A DNA stretch of 64,000 nt from Chromobacterium alticapitis. Lineage in GTDB: Bacteria; Pseudomonadota; Gammaproteobacteria; Burkholderiales; Chromobacteriaceae. The translations under genes were made by a program, and so were the position numbers. Below the pieces are notes generated by a model that saw only the letters and a list, made by a program, of their open reading frames with translations, was not told where the DNA came from and did not search any database. Positions 42,293-50,022 of this stretch are shown piece after piece. The stretch spans positions 175,289 through 239,288 of the forward strand of contig NZ_PQWB01000017.1 of the NCBI RefSeq assembly GCF_002924365.1. Direction: 5' to 3'. Each line of letters begins with the position of its first letter. Position 1 is the first letter of the stretch.

Positions 42293-42616
42293 CTAGGCCA
42301 GCCAGAGCAGCGCGCCGTAGACGGCGAAGCTGATTACGATGGCCAGCAGCGTCTTGCCGTTTTTCCAGGCGATGGCGATGGCGACCGCGGTGCCGACCAG
42401 ATAGGCGTTGTGCCAGGACAGATCGATGCGCCCGGCCGGGGCTAGCGCCATCGGCGCCACCAGCGCGGACAGCACAGCTGCCGGCACGTAATGCAGCGCG
42501 CGATTGAGCCAGGCCGGGAAGGCCAAGCGCTGGCCGAAGATCAAGAAGCTCGCGCGCACGGACAGTGTGGCGAGCAGCATGCCGGCGATCAGCGCGCCGT
42601 GTCGCCATCCAATCAT
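42293..42616 (-). CDS. azlD: Branched-chain amino acid exporter small subunit AzlD
   Basis: 107-residue membrane protein of about four helices, the small partner of AzlC in the LIV-E (branched-chain amino acid) exporter. Features: FLIFGQRLAFPAWLNRALHYVPAAVLSALVAP is the family's conserved N-terminal block, and the C-terminus ends in a hydrophobic helix (LLAIVISFAVYGALLWLA). ATG with AGGAG upstream; it overlaps azlC by 4 bases (ATGA). Confidence 0.88.
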   Translation of the reverse strand: MIGWRHGALIAGMLLATLSVRASFLIFGQRLAFPAWLNRALHYVPAAVLSALVAPMALAPAGRIDLSWHNAYLVGTAVAIAIAWKNGKTLLAIVISFAVYGALLWLA

Positions 42617-43323
42617 GGCCGGCTCCTTTTTTGCAGGGTTTCCGCCAACATGCCGGCGGCTACGCCGGCCAGCGCGGCCAGCATCAAATCCAGCTTGTAC
42701 GGCAGTCCGCGCGCGGCGAGCGCGATGATGGCGGCCGTCGCGGCGGCCGCCAGGGTTGGCCGCTTTTTCAGCTGCGGGGCGACGATGGCGGCAAAGGTGG
42801 CCACCATGGCGAAATCCAGGCCCAGTTGCGCCAGGCCGGGCACTGAGCGGCCCAGGGCTATGCCGATCAGCGTCCACAGCTGCCAGTTGCCGTACATGGC
42901 GATCGAGGAGCCCAACCAGTACCACTGGCCGCCGGCGGCCTCGCCCTGACGGAAGCGGTGCTCCACCACGGCGAAGGTTTCGTCGGTCAGCCAGAACGAT
43001 AGCGGCCAGCGCCAGGCTGCCGGCCAAGTCCGCGCATACGGCAGCAGGGTGGCGCTGTACAAGGCATGGCGCAGATTGACGACGAAGGTGGTCAGCCAGA
43101 TCACCGGCAGCGCCGCGCCGGCCGAGATCAAGCTGACGGCGATGAATTGCGAGGAGCCTGCGAAGACTAGCAGCGACATGGCGGCGGCGATGGCCGGCGG
43201 CAAGCCGGCGGCGACAGCCAGGGTGCCGAAGATCACGCCGAACGGCGCGGCGCCCACCATCATGGGAATGGTGTCGCGCGCGCCGTCCAGCAGCCAGCGG
43301 CGGCGGTGGGGGGGATGGGGCAT
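42613..43323 (-). CDS. azlC: Branched-chain amino acid exporter large subunit AzlC
   Basis: 236 residues, polytopic. AzlC signatures are visible: IPMMVGAAPFGVIFGTLAVAAG near the N-terminus, FAGSSQFIAVSLISAGA, VVNLRHALYSATLLPYAR and LTDETFAVVEHRF. Together with AzlD it would export leucine, isoleucine, valine or related amino acids when in excess. An AraC-type regulator gene lies just upstream on the same strand and is the obvious candidate controller. Confidence 0.9.
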   Translation of the reverse strand: MPHPPHRRRWLLDGARDTIPMMVGAAPFGVIFGTLAVAAGLPPAIAAAMSLLVFAGSSQFIAVSLISAGAALPVIWLTTFVVNLRHALYSATLLPYARTWPAAWRWPLSFWLTDETFAVVEHRFRQGEAAGGQWYWLGSSIAMYGNWQLWTLIGIALGRSVPGLAQLGLDFAMVATFAAIVAPQLKKRPTLAAAATAAIIALAARGLPYKLDLMLAALAGVAAGMLAETLQKRSRP

Positions 43324-43423
43324 GGTTAGGCGTCCTGAGTCGCGGCGCAGCCGGACATCGGCTCGCCGTCATCGATGATGGAACGGCGCGGCGGTCTTGT
43401 CTTGAACGATTTTGCAGCGCGGC

Positions 43424-44284
43424 TCAGCGCGCGCCCATCGCTTTTTGGTAGGCGGCCGGCGTGACGCCCAGCGCCAGTTGGAAGGCGCGGGTCAAGTGAG
43501 GCTGGTCGGCGAAGCCCAATTCCAGTGCCACCGCGCCGGGCGCGAGGCCGGAGGCTAGCAGGCGGCGCGCGCGCGCCACGCGCAGCTGATTGCGCCAGGC
43601 GACCGGCGGCAGGCCGGTCAGTTGCTTGAACTGGCGGCACAGCTGCCAGGGCGACAGGCCGACCGCCTGAGCCAGTTGCTGCAGCGACAGCGCGGTTGCA
43701 GGGTCGTCGGCCAACATCTGCCGCGCCCTTTCCACCGCGCTGGGCGCGGCGGCTTGCTCCCGTGGGCGCAGGCTCATGTGGCGGATCAGCACGTCGCCGA
43801 AGACCGAAGCCAGCATGGTTTCGCGCAGCAGCGGATCGGCCTGGCCGCGCAGCAGCCGGTGCAGTTGGTCCAGCCGCTGGCCCAGCGCCGGGTCGAGGAC
43901 GACGGTGTCGTGGAAATAGGGCCGGGCATGCGTATCTCCGCTTAGATCTGCCGCCAGCGCGTGGATCATTTCGGCGGAGGGATAGAAGCCGCGGTAGGCC
44001 CAGCCGTTTTCGTGGTCGGTTTCGCCGGTGTGCACTTCGCCGGGATTGATCAGCACCAGCGCGCCGACGCCGGCGCGGTGCTGGCCGCCGCGGTGGCGGT
44101 AAGCCTGCGCGCCCAGGGTCAGCGTGTTGACGACGTATTCTTCGTGGAAGTGAGGCGGAAACACCCGCTCCGCGTAATGGGCATCCAGGCATTCCAGCCG
44201 GCCGAGATCGTCGGCGCGGAACAGGTCAGAGCGTTCGGCGGAGGGGGCGGGCATGGAGCGGATAGTCGATGACGATCCGTTCAT
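43424..44284 (-). CDS. AraC-family transcriptional regulator
   Basis: 286 residues. An N-terminal AraC_binding cupin is at about 25-150 (FPPHFHEEYVVNTLTLG, LVLINPGEVHTGE, WAYRGFYPSAEMI). The C-terminal double HTH is at about 185-286 (LSLQQLAQAVGLSPWQLCRQFKQ and GAVALELGFADQPHLTRAFQ, the second being the AraC signature). Located 100 bases before azlC on the same strand, so it probably regulates azlCD, possibly in response to an amino acid. The start is uncertain: ATG at 44254 is an alternative, and neither has a clear ribosome site. Confidence 0.88.
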   Translation of the reverse strand: MNGSSSTIRSMPAPSAERSDLFRADDLGRLECLDAHYAERVFPPHFHEEYVVNTLTLGAQAYRHRGGQHRAGVGALVLINPGEVHTGETDHENGWAYRGFYPSAEMIHALAADLSGDTHARPYFHDTVVLDPALGQRLDQLHRLLRGQADPLLRETMLASVFGDVLIRHMSLRPREQAAAPSAVERARQMLADDPATALSLQQLAQAVGLSPWQLCRQFKQLTGLPPVAWRNQLRVARARRLLASGLAPGAVALELGFADQPHLTRAFQLALGVTPAAYQKAMGAR

Positions 44285-44324
44285 TGTGGCAGAAGGCCGC
44301 CGTTTGCGCGCGGCGGCGGACCGC

Positions 44325-44972
44325 TCAGGAGCCGGCCATGAAGGTGCGGATGCCGGAGCCGACGAATTGCACGCCGATGCAGATCAGCAGGAAGCCCATC
44401 AGGCGCGTCATCACCTCGCGGCCGCCGCGACCTAGCCGCTCCGAAATCAGCAAGGATGACTTCAGCGTCAGCCACATGCCGGCGCAGGTCAGACCGATGG
44501 CGGCGAAGGTCATGGCGAAGGCCAGCGCTTTGGCCGGCAGCGTGGACAGTTCGGCGATCTCGGTGGAGATGCCTATCACCACCGCTATGGTGCCGGGGCC
44601 GCTGATGCCTGGCATGGCCAGCGGGAAAAAAGCGTAGTCTTCGCGTTCGCCGGCCTGCCTGGGCGCCTGGCCCGGATCCTGCGACAGGAACAGCATGCGG
44701 TAGCCCAGCATCGCCACCACAAAGCCGCCGGCGATGCGCAGCGCGCCGTAGGAAATGCCGAAGGCCGCCATGATCAAGTTGCCGGCAAGCAAGCTCACCA
44801 CCATGATGGCGGCGGCGAACACGCAAGCGCGCCTGGCCTGGGAATTGCGGCGGACATCGCTCATTTCGCGCGTCAGCGTGATGAACAGCGGGATCTTGGA
44901 CAGCGGGTTGGTGATGGTGATCAGGCTGAGCAGACCGCCAAACAGGAATTGCAGCGACAACGTTTTAAGCAT
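44325..44972 (-). CDS. MarC-family (UPF0056) membrane protein
   Basis: 215 residues with about six helices. Conserved features are FGGLLSLITITNPLSKIPLFITLT near the start, ALRIAGGFVVAMLGYRML, and FPLAMPGISGPGTIAVVIG. Despite the name MarC, the E. coli protein is not needed for multiple antibiotic resistance; the family is tentatively described as small neutral amino acid transporters (NAAT). The substrate here is unknown. It lies on the same strand as the AraC regulator gene and 40 bases from it. Confidence 0.87.
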   Translation of the reverse strand: MLKTLSLQFLFGGLLSLITITNPLSKIPLFITLTREMSDVRRNSQARRACVFAAAIMVVSLLAGNLIMAAFGISYGALRIAGGFVVAMLGYRMLFLSQDPGQAPRQAGEREDYAFFPLAMPGISGPGTIAVVIGISTEIAELSTLPAKALAFAMTFAAIGLTCAGMWLTLKSSLLISERLGRGGREVMTRLMGFLLICIGVQFVGSGIRTFMAGS

Positions 44973-45162
44973 GATGCGGGGCCGATGGAGTAGCCAGCAG
45001 ATTGTAGAGGGTTCCGCGAAGGCCGGATAGCGTCCGCCAGCGCTTTAAAACGCTGGCATGCCAAGCTGTGGCGTCCGCGGCGGCTGCGACATTTTGCCGC
45101 GGGCTCAAGAAGGCGGCGCGTGCTACAGTGCCAGGCCCAATTCCCACTCGCCGGAGTCCGCT

Positions 45163-45624
45163 ATGAAACGTTTTGCCGCCGCCCTGCTGGGGCTGTGTCT
45201 GTCCGGCCTGGCCGCCGCCCATTCCTTCCAGCTTGGCTCCATTCATATCGGCCACCCCTGGAGCCGCGCGATGCCCGCCAGCGCGCCCACCGGCAGCGTC
45301 TATCTGTCGCTGGAGAACCAGGGCAAGGCCGGCGATAAATTATTGTCCGCCAGCACGCCGCGCGCCGACAGCGCCGAGTTGCATACCCACGTCAACGACA
45401 ACGGCGTGATGCGCATGCGCAAGGTGGAGGGCGGCGTGGAGTTGGCGCCGGGCAAGACGGTCAAGTTCATGCCGGGCAGCTACCACGTGATGCTGATGGG
45501 CCTGAAACAGCCCTTGAAGGCCGGCGAGCATTTTCCGCTGACGCTGAAGTTCGAGCAGGCGGGCAGCGTGACGGTGGAGGTCTTGGTGCAGGACGGCGCC
45601 GCAGCGGCCGAACACAGCCACTGA
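45163..45624 (+). CDS. Periplasmic copper chaperone PCu(A)C family protein
   Basis: 153 residues with a signal peptide (MKRFAAALLGLCLSGLAAA) and a beta-barrel domain. Copper-binding histidine and methionine residues fit the family's HMX10MX21HXM pattern loosely: ELHTHVNDNGVMRMRKV followed by a later YHVMLMGL. It delivers Cu(I) to the CuA centre of cytochrome oxidase. GGAG lies 6 bases before the chosen ATG; an upstream in-frame extension would precede the signal peptide and is rejected. His-rich C-terminal tail (EHSH). Confidence 0.87.
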   Translation: MKRFAAALLGLCLSGLAAAHSFQLGSIHIGHPWSRAMPASAPTGSVYLSLENQGKAGDKLLSASTPRADSAELHTHVNDNGVMRMRKVEGGVELAPGKTVKFMPGSYHVMLMGLKQPLKAGEHFPLTLKFEQAGSVTVEVLVQDGAAAAEHSH

Positions 45625-45998
45625 GCATGGCGGCGGGCGGTGGTTCTCCGCCGCAGCGATGTTGAGACGAAAGGCTTGCCGGATAGCGGCAAGCCTTTGT
45701 TTTATATGTCGGCAAAATATCGTTGCGTCGAAGTTACATATTGCTTTGCAGCATTGAATTATAAGTCCGGACCGCGCTTTACAGGCCGTGGGCGACTGGG
45801 CACACTCAGTCTGGCAACGAGCTGTGAACAAGACACTATGCCTGGCCGCCGGCTCCCTAACTGGTTTGCGCCAAGTCTGCCAATACAAAAGAGAATGATG
45901 GAGGAGCGGGCGCCATGCGCCCGGATACAAAAAAGACTTGGGAGCCGGCGCCACCTTTTCTGCGTTATGCTGTGGTTTTATCCCTTCCGCTTGTTCCC
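45625..45998. other. Intergenic region between the copper chaperone and SelT-like genes
   Basis: 374 bases. A strong terminator at 45670-45703 closes the copper-chaperone gene, followed by an AT-rich patch (about 45700-45775) that is the likely promoter area for the SelT-like/dinB transcript (TATAAG at 45760-45765 is a possible -10, but no -35 is placed well). The rest shows no gene. Confidence 0.45.
45670..45703 (+). terminator. Terminator after the PCu(A)C gene
   Basis: Perfect 12-bp stem AAAGGCTTGCCG / CGGCAAGCCTTT with a 5-base loop and a following GTTTTA, about 45 bases after the stop. Confidence 0.88.
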
Positions 45999-46298
45999 AT
46001 GTCCGAATCCGCCGTCCCCGCCGCGCGTCCCCGCGTCGTCATCCATTATTGCACCGGCTGCCGCTGGCTGCTGCGCGCCGGTTGGCTGGCGCAGGAGCTG
46101 TTGACCACCTTTGAAAAAGAACTGTCCGAAGTGGCGTTGCGTCCCGGCAGCGGCGGCGTATTCCGCGTGGAAGTCGATGGCGAGCCGCTATGGGATCGCA
46201 AGCTGGACGACGGTTTTCCGGAATTGAAACTTCTCAAGCAGCGGCTGCGCGACCGCATCGCGCCGGACAAGCCGCTGGGCCATAGCGACCGTCCCTGA
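45999..46298 (+). CDS. SelT/SelW/SelH-family (Rdx) thioredoxin-fold protein with CXXC
   Basis: 99 residues. VVIHYCTGCRWLLRAGWLAQ carries the redox-active Cys-Thr-Gly-Cys in place of the Cys-X-X-Sec of eukaryotic SelW/SelH; a following GGVFRVEVDGEPLWDRK and FPELKLLKQRLRD match the rest of the Rdx domain. The function of bacterial members is unproven; a thiol-redox role is assumed. The ATG at 45999 is preferred to an upstream frame that lacks homology. dinB starts 6 bases after its stop. Confidence 0.85.
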   Translation: MSESAVPAARPRVVIHYCTGCRWLLRAGWLAQELLTTFEKELSEVALRPGSGGVFRVEVDGEPLWDRKLDDGFPELKLLKQRLRDRIAPDKPLGHSDRP

Positions 46299-46304
46299 GC
46301 CGCG

Positions 46305-47417
46305 ATGAACGCCGTCCAGCGCAAAATCATCCATGTCGATTGCGATTGCTTCTATGCGGCGATCGAGATGCGCGACGATTCTAGCCTGCGCGGCGTGCCG
46401 CTGGCGGTGGGCGGCAGGCCGGAAACGCGAGGGGTGGTCGCCACCTGCAATTACGTCGCCCGCCGTTTCGGCGTGCATTCGGCGATGTCATCGGCGCGCG
46501 CGCTGCGGCTGTGCCCGGAGCTGGTGATCCTGCCGCCGGACATGGCGCGCTACCGCCTGGCCAGCCAGCAAATCATGGCCATCTATCAGCGCTACACCGA
46601 AGTGATAGAGCCGCTGTCGCTGGACGAGGCCTACCTCGACGTCACGGGCCAGCCGCACGAGCAGGGCAGCGCCACGCTGATGGCGGAGGCGATACGGCGG
46701 CAAATCCGGGAGGAGGTGGGCATCACGGCCTCGGCTGGCATCGCGCCGAATAAATTCCTGGCCAAGGTCGCCAGCGACTGGAACAAGCCGGACGGCCAGT
46801 TTCTGGTGCGGCCGCGCGACGTGGACGCCTTCGTCGCCGCGCTGCCGGTGGAGAAGGTGCACGGCGTCGGCAAGGTGACGGCGGAACGGCTGCACCGGCT
46901 GGGCATACGAAGCTGCGGCGATTTGCGGCGCTGGACCGCAGCCGACTTATTCCGCCACTTTGGCCGCTTCGGCGAGCAATTGCTGGCGATGGCGCATGGC
47001 GTGGACGAGCGGCCGGTGTCCGCCGATCGCAGCCGCAAGACGATCAGCGTGGAAGAGACCTATGCTCAAGACCTGCCCGATCTGCAAGCCTGCTTATCCA
47101 AGCTGCCGGAGCTGGCGGAGCGGCTGCAGGCGCGGCTAGCGCGCAACGGCAATCCCGAGTTCAAGGGTTTGTCGGTCAAGCTGAAGTTCGATGATTTCAG
47201 CCAGACCACGGTGGAGCAGCCGGGGCAGGCGTTGGGGATGGCGGCCTTCGGCCAGTTGCTGCGCACCGGCTTCGCCCGCGGCGCGCGGCCGGTGCGCCTG
47301 TTGGGCGTGGGCGTTAAGCTGGCGGACGAGCATGATCTGCCGCGCCAGCTGCGGCTGTTTGGCCGCGATGGCCGGCCGCTGCCGGATAGCGAGCCGCCGG
47401 TTCTCAGTTGCGGCTGA
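46305..47417 (+). CDS. dinB: DNA polymerase IV (DinB)
   Basis: 370-residue Y-family translesion polymerase. Catalytic carboxylates are in IIHVDCDCFYAAIE and PLSLDEAYLDVT; the steric gate Phe follows CDC. Little-finger domain is C-terminal, with RKTISVEETY and FKGLSVKLKFDDFSQTT. It ends in a few residues past LPDSEPPV and shows no obvious intact beta-clamp QLxLF at its very end, although QLRLFGRDG near the end fits that motif well. The gene overlaps the convergent M16-like gene by 14 bases. No LexA box was identified. Confidence 0.95.
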   Translation: MNAVQRKIIHVDCDCFYAAIEMRDDSSLRGVPLAVGGRPETRGVVATCNYVARRFGVHSAMSSARALRLCPELVILPPDMARYRLASQQIMAIYQRYTEVIEPLSLDEAYLDVTGQPHEQGSATLMAEAIRRQIREEVGITASAGIAPNKFLAKVASDWNKPDGQFLVRPRDVDAFVAALPVEKVHGVGKVTAERLHRLGIRSCGDLRRWTAADLFRHFGRFGEQLLAMAHGVDERPVSADRSRKTISVEETYAQDLPDLQACLSKLPELAERLQARLARNGNPEFKGLSVKLKFDDFSQTTVEQPGQALGMAAFGQLLRTGFARGARPVRLLGVGVKLADEHDLPRQLRLFGRDGRPLPDSEPPVLSCG

Positions 47418-48777
47418 GCTGGCCGCCGGCCTGGCCGGCGAAGTCGCCGGCGTAAACCTCCAGCCAGGCGCCGGGGCGCAGGTAGCGGCGCAAGGCCGCG
47501 TTCACCTGTTCCACGCTGGTTTGCCGCAGGCGGGCCTCCCGCTCGGCGACGAAGGCCATGTCGCGCCCCGCCTCCAGCTGCCGGCTCAATTGCCGGCTGA
47601 GCACATCGTCCTGGGCGCGGGCCAGTTGCGCGTCCTGCAGCAAGGCGCGCTTGGCCGCGGCCAGTTCGCGCGCGCTGACGCCATCGCGGCTCAGACGCTC
47701 CAATTCCGCTTCCAACCGAGTCTGCAGCCGGGTGCGGTCGCGCGGCGGGTAGGCGGCATACAGCTGCCAAATCACGGGGTTTTGTCCATCATCGGCGCGC
47801 AGCGCGCTTTGGAACGGTCTGGGTTGGCTCGCGCCGCCCAGGATGCGGTTGGCCAGCAGCAGGGCTGGATAGTCGGCCGAGCTGTCGCGCAAGGGAAGCG
47901 GCAGCGCCGCCAGATAGACTGCCTTGGCCGGGGCGGCGATTTGCAGCATTTGCCGCTCAGCGGGCCGGAGCGGCGGTTTTTCATCAAGGGAGCGATATGG
48001 CGCCGCGCTGTTCCAGTCTCCATATTGCCGGCTCAACTGCGCGCGCGTGGCGGCGGCGTCGAAATCCCCCACCAGGGCCAGGCTGGCGTGGTCGGCGCCG
48101 TAGAAGCGGCGGTGGAAGTTTTTGAGCTGCTCCAGCGTGATGGCGCGCAGCGCGGCCAGTTCCTCATCCGGGGAGGGCGGGCGGCGCACATCGCCAGTGG
48201 GGTAGTCGTTGAGCCGCCGCGCCAGCGTCAGCGCGGCCTGCGCGTGAGGGTCATGGCGGGCGTTTTCGATTTCTTGCTGGCGGGCGCGTATCAGGCGGTC
48301 GAACTCGTCTTGTGGAAAAGCGGGGCGGCGCAGTTGCTCGGCGATCAGGTCGAGCAGGGCGGGCAAGGCGTCGCGCTGGCTGATGAAGCCGATGCGGACT
48401 TCCTGGCCGTTGCCGCTGATTTGCAGCGAGGTCTGCGACAGCTCCTGCCTGTGGGCGAGCGCGGAGCGGTTCAGCATGGCCGCGGTGAGACGGCTGGCCA
48501 GCCCTTGTCCGGCCAATTGCTCCGCGTCGCCGAAAGCGAGGCGGAAGTGTCCGCTGACGACGTGGCCACGCGTCTGCTTGGGCAGCAGGGCCAGCCGGGC
48601 GCCGTTGGCCAGGGTGAGCCGTTCGGTGCGGCGGTCAATATTGGCGGGGCTGGGGTCGAAGCGCTCGCCTGGGGCGGCCGCGCCGGACGGGGCGCGAACA
48701 CTGGGGCTTGGCGCGGCGAGGCTGGGCTGAGCGGTGCCCAGCGCCCACAGCAGCAGGCCCAAAAGGGGAATGCGCAT
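47404..48777 (-). CDS. M16-family peptidase homologue consisting only of the inactive C-terminal half
   Basis: 457 residues with a signal peptide (MRIPLLGLLLWALGTAQPSLA). From about residue 45 the chain is M16-like: LTLANGARLALLPKQTRGHV, FPQDEFDRLIRARQQEIENA, NDYPTGDVRRPPSPDEELAAL, then FYGADHASLALVGDFDAAA, and LLLANRILGGA. These blocks match the second half of the ~900-residue bacterial M16 proteins, the half without the HXXEH zinc site; no HXXEH is present. So it is predicted to be non-catalytic alone. No N-terminal half is encoded nearby. It is downstream of rodA on the same strand but separated by about 150 bases. Confidence 0.75.
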   Translation of the reverse strand: MRIPLLGLLLWALGTAQPSLAAPSPSVRAPSGAAAPGERFDPSPANIDRRTERLTLANGARLALLPKQTRGHVVSGHFRLAFGDAEQLAGQGLASRLTAAMLNRSALAHRQELSQTSLQISGNGQEVRIGFISQRDALPALLDLIAEQLRRPAFPQDEFDRLIRARQQEIENARHDPHAQAALTLARRLNDYPTGDVRRPPSPDEELAALRAITLEQLKNFHRRFYGADHASLALVGDFDAAATRAQLSRQYGDWNSAAPYRSLDEKPPLRPAERQMLQIAAPAKAVYLAALPLPLRDSSADYPALLLANRILGGASQPRPFQSALRADDGQNPVIWQLYAAYPPRDRTRLQTRLEAELERLSRDGVSARELAAAKRALLQDAQLARAQDDVLSRQLSRQLEAGRDMAFVAEREARLRQTSVEQVNAALRRYLRPGAWLEVYAGDFAGQAGGQLSRN

Positions 48778-48924
48778 GGTCTTCTCCGCGGCGGTTCGGG
48801 CGGCGGCCGCAAGTTCTATCGGATCAATTGCGGCGGATAAGATGCCGCGGATCGGTAATGATAGAAGATTGGGCGAAAAATTCCATGCACCTAAATGTCA
48901 TTGACTGATGGTTGAATCTATGCC

Positions 48925-50022
48925 TCACGAGCGCCGCAGGTTGCTGATGCCCATCAGCATGCCCATGCCGATGAATAGCGTCACGGTGGCGGTGCCGCCA
49001 TAGGACATGAAGGGCAGCGGCACGCCTACCACTGGCAGAATGCCGGACACCATGCCCATATTGACGAAGGCGTAGACGAAGAAGGACATGGTGATGGAGG
49101 CGGCCATCAGCCGGCCGTACAGCGTTTGGGCGCTGGCAGTGATCATCATCGCCCGGCTCAGGATCAGCAGATACAGCACCAGCAACACCACATTGCCGGC
49201 CAGGCCGAACTCCTCGGAATAGACGGCGAAGATGAAGTCCGTCGTCCTTTCTGGAATGTAATCGAGGTGGGTCTGGGTGCCGTGCAGCCAGCCCTTGCCC
49301 CAGGGGCCGCCGGAGCCAATGGCTATCATGGACTGGATGATGTGGTAGCCGGTGCCCAGCGGATCGGTGGTGGGGTCGATCAGCGTCAGCACGCGCTTGC
49401 GCTGGTAGTCGTGCAAGTGATTCCAGACCAAGGGCATGCTGGCGCCGGCCAGCACGATGCCGCCGAGGATCACCTTCCACGGCAGGCCGGCGAAGAACAG
49501 CACGAAGAAGCCCGCAGCCGTGATCAGCAGCGCGGTGCCGAGATCGGGCTGCTTCAGCACCAGGCCCACCGGCACCAGCATCAGCGCGGCGGCTACCAGG
49601 TAGTGCCACCAGCGCAGCGACAGCTCGTTCTTCTGGAAGAACCAGGCCAGCATCATGGGCAGCGCGATCTTCAGGATTTCCGAGGGCTGGATGCGGGTGA
49701 CGCCCAGGCTCAGCCAGCGGGTGGAGCCGTTGACGGTGATGCCCTTGAAATGCACGGCCACCAGCAGCAGCACGCCCAGCGCGTAGATGGGCGGCGCGAA
49801 GTTCATCACGCTCTGCGGCCGCATCCGCGCGATCAGCCACATCACGCTCAGCGCCATGGCGGTGTAGATCAGCTTGTTGTCTATCTTGTCCAGCGACTGG
49901 TTGTTGGCGGAGTACAGCAGCACCATGCTGACGGCGAACAACAGGCCGAGAAACAGCATCAGCCAGCCGTCCAGCGGTTCCTTGATCTGTTGCCAGATGC
50001 GGTTAATCAGCGGGGTTTTCAC
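48925..50022 (-). CDS. rodA: Rod-shape peptidoglycan polymerase RodA (MrdB)
   Basis: 365 residues, ten-helix SEDS-family glycosyltransferase that polymerises lateral-wall glycan with PBP2. Family features are ITVNGSTRWLSLGVTRIQPSEILKIALPM in the extracellular loop region, KQPDLGTALLITAAG, and YSEEFGLAGNVVLLVLY. Starts within the end of mrdA (20-base overlap). Last of the mreB-mreC-mreD-mrdA-rodA series. Confidence 0.95.
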   Translation of the reverse strand: MKTPLINRIWQQIKEPLDGWLMLFLGLLFAVSMVLLYSANNQSLDKIDNKLIYTAMALSVMWLIARMRPQSVMNFAPPIYALGVLLLVAVHFKGITVNGSTRWLSLGVTRIQPSEILKIALPMMLAWFFQKNELSLRWWHYLVAAALMLVPVGLVLKQPDLGTALLITAAGFFVLFFAGLPWKVILGGIVLAGASMPLVWNHLHDYQRKRVLTLIDPTTDPLGTGYHIIQSMIAIGSGGPWGKGWLHGTQTHLDYIPERTTDFIFAVYSEEFGLAGNVVLLVLYLLILSRAMMITASAQTLYGRLMAASITMSFFVYAFVNMGMVSGILPVVGVPLPFMSYGGTATVTLFIGMGMLMGISNLRRS

